DNA of 64,000 nt from Deferribacter thermophilus (GTDB lineage Bacteria; Chrysiogenota; Deferribacteres; Deferribacterales; Deferribacteraceae): NCBI RefSeq assembly GCF_049472675.1, contig NZ_JAPNXM010000006.1:62001-126000 (forward strand). Reading direction: 5' to 3'. Each line of letters opens with the position of its first letter. Within the stretch, counting starts at the first letter, position 1. Below the pieces are notes generated by a model. That model worked only from the letters and a program-made list of their open reading frames with translations. It ran no database searches and had not been told where the DNA came from. Positions 60,937-64,000 of this stretch are shown here, piece by piece. Made by a program: the position numbers and the translations under genes.

Positions 60937-62481
60937 ATGGAAGATAAAATTAAAGAGCTTCAGGAATTAAATCGCAAAGCTGAATTGGGCGGTGGCCCAG
61001 ATCGAATTGCAAAACAGCATGAAAAAGGTAAGCTTACTGCAAGAGAAAGAATCGATAAGTTATTGGACAAAGGGACATTTGTAGAGTTAGACAAGTTTGT
61101 TGTTCATAGGTGTAATTATTTTGGTATGGAAAAGAATAAAATTTTGGGTGATGGGGTAGTAACTGGTTACGGTAAAATAAATGGTAGAACAGTATTTGTT
61201 TTTTCACAAGATTTCACTGTATTTGGTGGGTCGCTTTCTGAAATGTTTGCTAAAAAGATTTGCAAGATTATGGATCTTGCAATGGAGGTTGGCGCACCTG
61301 TTATCGGATTAAATGACTCTGGTGGTGCAAGGATTCAAGAAGGTGTTCTTTCTTTGGCTGGATACGCTGATATATTCTTGAGAAATACACTTGCTTCAGG
61401 CGTAATACCACAAATAAGTGCAATAATGGGACCTTGTGCAGGTGGGGCAGTTTATTCCCCAGCGTTAACAGACTTTATTTTTATGGTTAAAGAAACTAGC
61501 TATATGTTTATCACTGGTCCAGAAGTTGTAAAAACTGTGACAAATGAAGTGGTTACTAAAGAAGAACTTGGTGGTGCAATGACACATAATACCAAGAGTG
61601 GTGTGGCACATTATGCAGCTGAAAATGATGAAGAGTGCTTGATGAGAATAAGAGAATTATTGAGCTATCTTCCATCTAATAATATGGAAGATCCACCTGT
61701 TGTTCCTTGTAAAGATGATCCAAACAGAATTGAGAAAAAATTAAACGAGATAATACCTACAGATCCTAACAAACCTTACGATATGTATGATGTTATAAAA
61801 TTAATAGTTGATGATGGTAACTTTTTTGAAATCCATCAGCATTATGCAAAAAATTTAATAGTTGGCTTTGCAAGATTAAATGGTAAAACTGTAGGTATTG
61901 TTGCAAATCAACCAGCTGTTTTAGCTGGAGCACTTGATATAGATGCATCATTAAAAGGTGCGAGATTTGTAAGATTTTGTGATGCTTTTAATATACCATT
62001 ATTAACATTTGTTGATGTACCTGGCTTTATGCCTGGGACAGCTCAAGAGTATGGTGGTATTATTAAGCATGGTGCTAAATTGCTGTATGCTTATTGCGAA
62101 GCTACTGTTCCTAAAGTTACTGTAATTACAAGGAAGGCTTATGGTGGAGCCTATGATGTTTTGAGTTCTAAACATGTTAGAGGGGATATAAACTTTGCTT
62201 ATCCAACTGCTGAAATTGCAGTTATGGGTCCAGATGGTGCTGTACAGATACTTTTTGCTAAAGAGGTTGCAAAAGCTGATGACCCAGATGCAATGAAGAA
62301 GAGATTAGTAGAAGAATATAGAAAAACTTTTGCAAATCCATATAGAGCTGCTGAATTAGGATTTATTGATGAAGTTATTATTCCAGAAAATACTAGACCA
62401 AAGGTTATTCAGGCATTCGAATTGTTGGCAAACAAAAGACAGTCAAATCCACCTAAAAAACATGGTAATATACCACTTTAA
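60937..62481 (+). CDS. Acyl-CoA carboxylase carboxyltransferase subunit (PccB/MmdA-like)
   Basis: A 514-aa carboxyltransferase starting near LNRKAELGGGPDRIAKQH, with GDGVVTGYG, NDSGGARIQEGV, MGPCAGGAVYSPA and ITRKAYGGAYDV. It transfers carboxyl between biotin and propionyl-CoA (or methylmalonyl-CoA in decarboxylases). The biotin carboxylase gene follows 17 bp downstream, which favours an ATP-dependent carboxylase. aggggg at 60925-60930 fixes the ATG at 60937. Confidence 0.92.
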   Translation: MEDKIKELQELNRKAELGGGPDRIAKQHEKGKLTARERIDKLLDKGTFVELDKFVVHRCNYFGMEKNKILGDGVVTGYGKINGRTVFVFSQDFTVFGGSLSEMFAKKICKIMDLAMEVGAPVIGLNDSGGARIQEGVLSLAGYADIFLRNTLASGVIPQISAIMGPCAGGAVYSPALTDFIFMVKETSYMFITGPEVVKTVTNEVVTKEELGGAMTHNTKSGVAHYAAENDEECLMRIRELLSYLPSNNMEDPPVVPCKDDPNRIEKKLNEIIPTDPNKPYDMYDVIKLIVDDGNFFEIHQHYAKNLIVGFARLNGKTVGIVANQPAVLAGALDIDASLKGARFVRFCDAFNIPLLTFVDVPGFMPGTAQEYGGIIKHGAKLLYAYCEATVPKVTVITRKAYGGAYDVLSSKHVRGDINFAYPTAEIAVMGPDGAVQILFAKEVAKADDPDAMKKRLVEEYRKTFANPYRAAELGFIDEVIIPENTRPKVIQAFELLANKRQSNPPKKHGNIPL

Positions 62482-62498
62482 AATTATGGAGGAAAACT

Positions 62499-64000
62499 AT
62501 GCCTGAGATAAAAAAAGTATTAGTTGCAAATAGAGGTGAAATTGCAATTAGAGTTTTTAGAACTTGTAGAAAAATGGGGATTGGCACTGTAGCAATTTAT
62601 ACACATGCTGATAGAAAAGCTCCTCATGTAAGGTATGCTGATGAAGCTTATTGTATCACAGATAGTCCAGCTGATACTTCCTATTTAAAGATGGATAGAA
62701 TAATAGATATTGCCAAAAAAACAGGAGCTGCGATCCATCCTGGATACGGATTTTATGCAGAAAATGCTGATTTTGCTAGAGCGTGTGCTGATGAAGGGAT
62801 AATTTTTATTGGACCATCGCCTGAGCATATCGAGCTTATGGGTAGTAAAACTGGTGCTAGAAAAGCGATGCAAGAAGCTGGTGTGCCTGTAGTCCCAGGG
62901 ACAAAAGACCCAGTAAAAGATTTGGAAGAAGCTAAAAAAGTGGCAGATGAAATCGGTTATCCAATAATGCTTAAGGCAGTTCATGGTGGTGGCGGAAAAG
63001 GGATGAGATTGGTTGAAAAACCAGAAGATTTAGAATCAGCTTTTAGAACTGCACAGTCAGAGGCTTTAAATGCTTTTGGAAGCAGCGAAGTTTATATAGA
63101 AAAATATATTGTTCAACCTCATCATGTGGAAATACAGGTTATGGGTGACATGCATGGTAATGCTCTTCATTTCTTTGAAAGAGAGTGTTCTATACAAAGG
63201 AGACATCAAAAGGTTATTGAAGAAGCTCCATCTCCATTTATAAATGATGAGACAAGGGCTAAAATGTATGAAGTAGCTGTGAAAGCTGTTAAAAAGCTTG
63301 GATATTATAGTGCTGGTACATTAGAATTTATTGTTGGTGCTGACCAAAATTTTTATTTTCTTGAAATGAACACAAGGTTGCAGGTGGAGCATCCAGTTAC
63401 TGAGCTAATAACAGGTGTAGATCTTGTTAACCAGATGATTAGAGTAGCTGAAGGAAAAGAGCTTCTTTATAAACAGGATGAAATTATCAGAAGAGGGCAT
63501 GCTATAGAATGCAGGATTTATGCTGAAGATCCTACCAATAATTTTGCTCCATCACCTGGTCTTATCACAGTGTATGAAGAGCCAGGTGGTCCAAATGTAA
63601 GAGTAGATAGTGGTGCATATCAGGGGTATGAAGTGCCTTTATACTATGACCCAATGATTGCAAAACTTTGTACAATAGGAAAAGATAGAGAATACGCTAT
63701 AAGAAATATGAGACGAGCTCTTAGTGAGTACAAAATTGCAGGGATAAAAACCTCTATACCATTTCACTTAAGAGTTTTGAAAAACGAAACATTTTTATCT
63801 GGCAACTATGATACAGGATTTATAGACAATAAATTCGATTTTGAGGATTTAAAGCGAAAAGAAAATGAAGATGTTTCTGTACCAGTTATTGCAGCTGCGA
63901 TAAAACAGTTGCTGTCTGAAAAAATTGCAGCTGAAAGAGCTATTACTCGTCCAGATGTTGGTGAATCAAACTGGAAGAGATCGGGTAAGCTTTACAATAT
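62499..64000 (+). CDS. Biotin carboxylase subunit of acyl-CoA carboxylase (partial, runs off end)
   Basis: The frame is open from ATG 62499 (ggagg at 62488-62492) to the window end, 500 codons. It begins KKVLVANRGEIAIRVFRTCR and has the ATP-grasp glycine loop HGGGGKGMR, the segment EMNTRLQVEHPVTE and a biotin carboxylase C-terminal domain with RGHAIECRIYAEDP. After about residue 450 it continues as a linker, so a biotinyl domain may follow beyond the window. With the upstream carboxyltransferase it probably forms propionyl-CoA carboxylase. Confidence 0.92.
   Translation, partial: MPEIKKVLVANRGEIAIRVFRTCRKMGIGTVAIYTHADRKAPHVRYADEAYCITDSPADTSYLKMDRIIDIAKKTGAAIHPGYGFYAENADFARACADEGIIFIGPSPEHIELMGSKTGARKAMQEAGVPVVPGTKDPVKDLEEAKKVADEIGYPIMLKAVHGGGGKGMRLVEKPEDLESAFRTAQSEALNAFGSSEVYIEKYIVQPHHVEIQVMGDMHGNALHFFERECSIQRRHQKVIEEAPSPFINDETRAKMYEVAVKAVKKLGYYSAGTLEFIVGADQNFYFLEMNTRLQVEHPVTELITGVDLVNQMIRVAEGKELLYKQDEIIRRGHAIECRIYAEDPTNNFAPSPGLITVYEEPGGPNVRVDSGAYQGYEVPLYYDPMIAKLCTIGKDREYAIRNMRRALSEYKIAGIKTSIPFHLRVLKNETFLSGNYDTGFIDNKFDFEDLKRKENEDVSVPVIAAAIKQLLSEKIAAERAITRPDVGESNWKRSGKLYN

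Noticed and set aside
62685..62984. Minus-strand frame opposite the biotin carboxylase gene
   Set aside because: The plus-strand frame is continuous and clearly biotin carboxylase; the opposite frame is a shadow.
1..64000. tRNA, rRNA, prophage or insertion sequence
   Set aside because: Reading through all intergenic gaps showed no cloverleaf-like segments with CCA-proximal arms, no rRNA motifs and no transposase or integrase proteins.

Overview
The window is a gene-dense, very AT-rich (roughly 30% G+C by eye) bacterial chromosome segment. Gene content fits a thermophilic, respiratory Gram-negative of the Deferribacterota (Deferribacter/Flexistipes/Calditerrivibrio-like). The supporting traits are a cbb3 oxidase with its assembly genes, futalosine-pathway menaquinone genes, an MCE/Mla lipid transporter implying an outer membrane, type IV pilus motor genes, sigma54-type regulation and a CoA-based acyl metabolism. 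The taxon is inferred from content and composition, not from a marker-gene search. No rRNA, tRNA, CRISPR array, prophage or transposase was seen, and no gene-free stretch exceeds about 260 bases.

Layout. 1-2.3 kb: a TetR regulator with a clear operator drives a thioredoxin-fold peroxiredoxin, followed by a HAD hydrolase. 2.4-9.9 kb: an Fe-S type Rrf2 regulator heads a cbb3 oxidase operon (ccoN, a CcoO fused to a second cytochrome c domain, a heme-less CcoP stub, ccoQ, ccoG, ccoH, a 26-aa peptide, ccoS, ccoI). A convergent pair (SafE/UreH-like protein and a YtkA-like periplasmic protein) probably also handles copper. 11.1-35.6 kb: 28 genes on the plus strand with no gap above 20 bp. They cover Hfq, a diguanylate cyclase, FtsB, XseA, GreA, an NtrC-type regulator, lipid synthesis (PgsA, PlsY), the riboflavin genes, NusB, TldD, an HD exonuclease, uracil salvage, AroE and the pilus motor PilB-PilT-PilC with a sensor kinase.

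35.6-46.1 kb: a second Rrf2 regulator on the minus strand, then a 12-gene plus-strand run: lipoprotein, NAGS-like acetyltransferase, TldE/PmbA, RF2, alanine racemase, MlaE-MlaF-MlaD with an unusually long MlaD, MoaD/ThiS-like protein, MqnD, a membrane methyltransferase and a lipid kinase. 46.3-51.2 kb: a small possibly PAS-like protein with a hybrid histidine kinase, then butyrate kinase and a fused HTH-cupin-phosphotransbutyrylase. 51.2-54.0 kb: a minus-strand polar amino acid ABC cluster lacking its ATPase, bracketed by related inverted repeats. 54.0-58.6 kb: rtcB, an unknown gene, a single-subunit 2-hydroxyacyl-CoA-dehydratase-like protein with its ATP-dependent activator, a membrane protein and a convergent thioesterase. 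58.6-64.0 kb: glycerol kinase, futalosine hydrolase, and an acyl-CoA carboxylase operon cut by the window end.

The most unusual items are the fusion of a DNA-binding/cupin regulator to phosphate butyryltransferase, the redistribution of hemes in the cbb3 oxidase, the MlaD with a putative outer-membrane barrel tail, the stand-alone dehydratase-like/activase pair beside rtcB, and a family of long inverted repeats whose arms vary in a pairing-preserving way.
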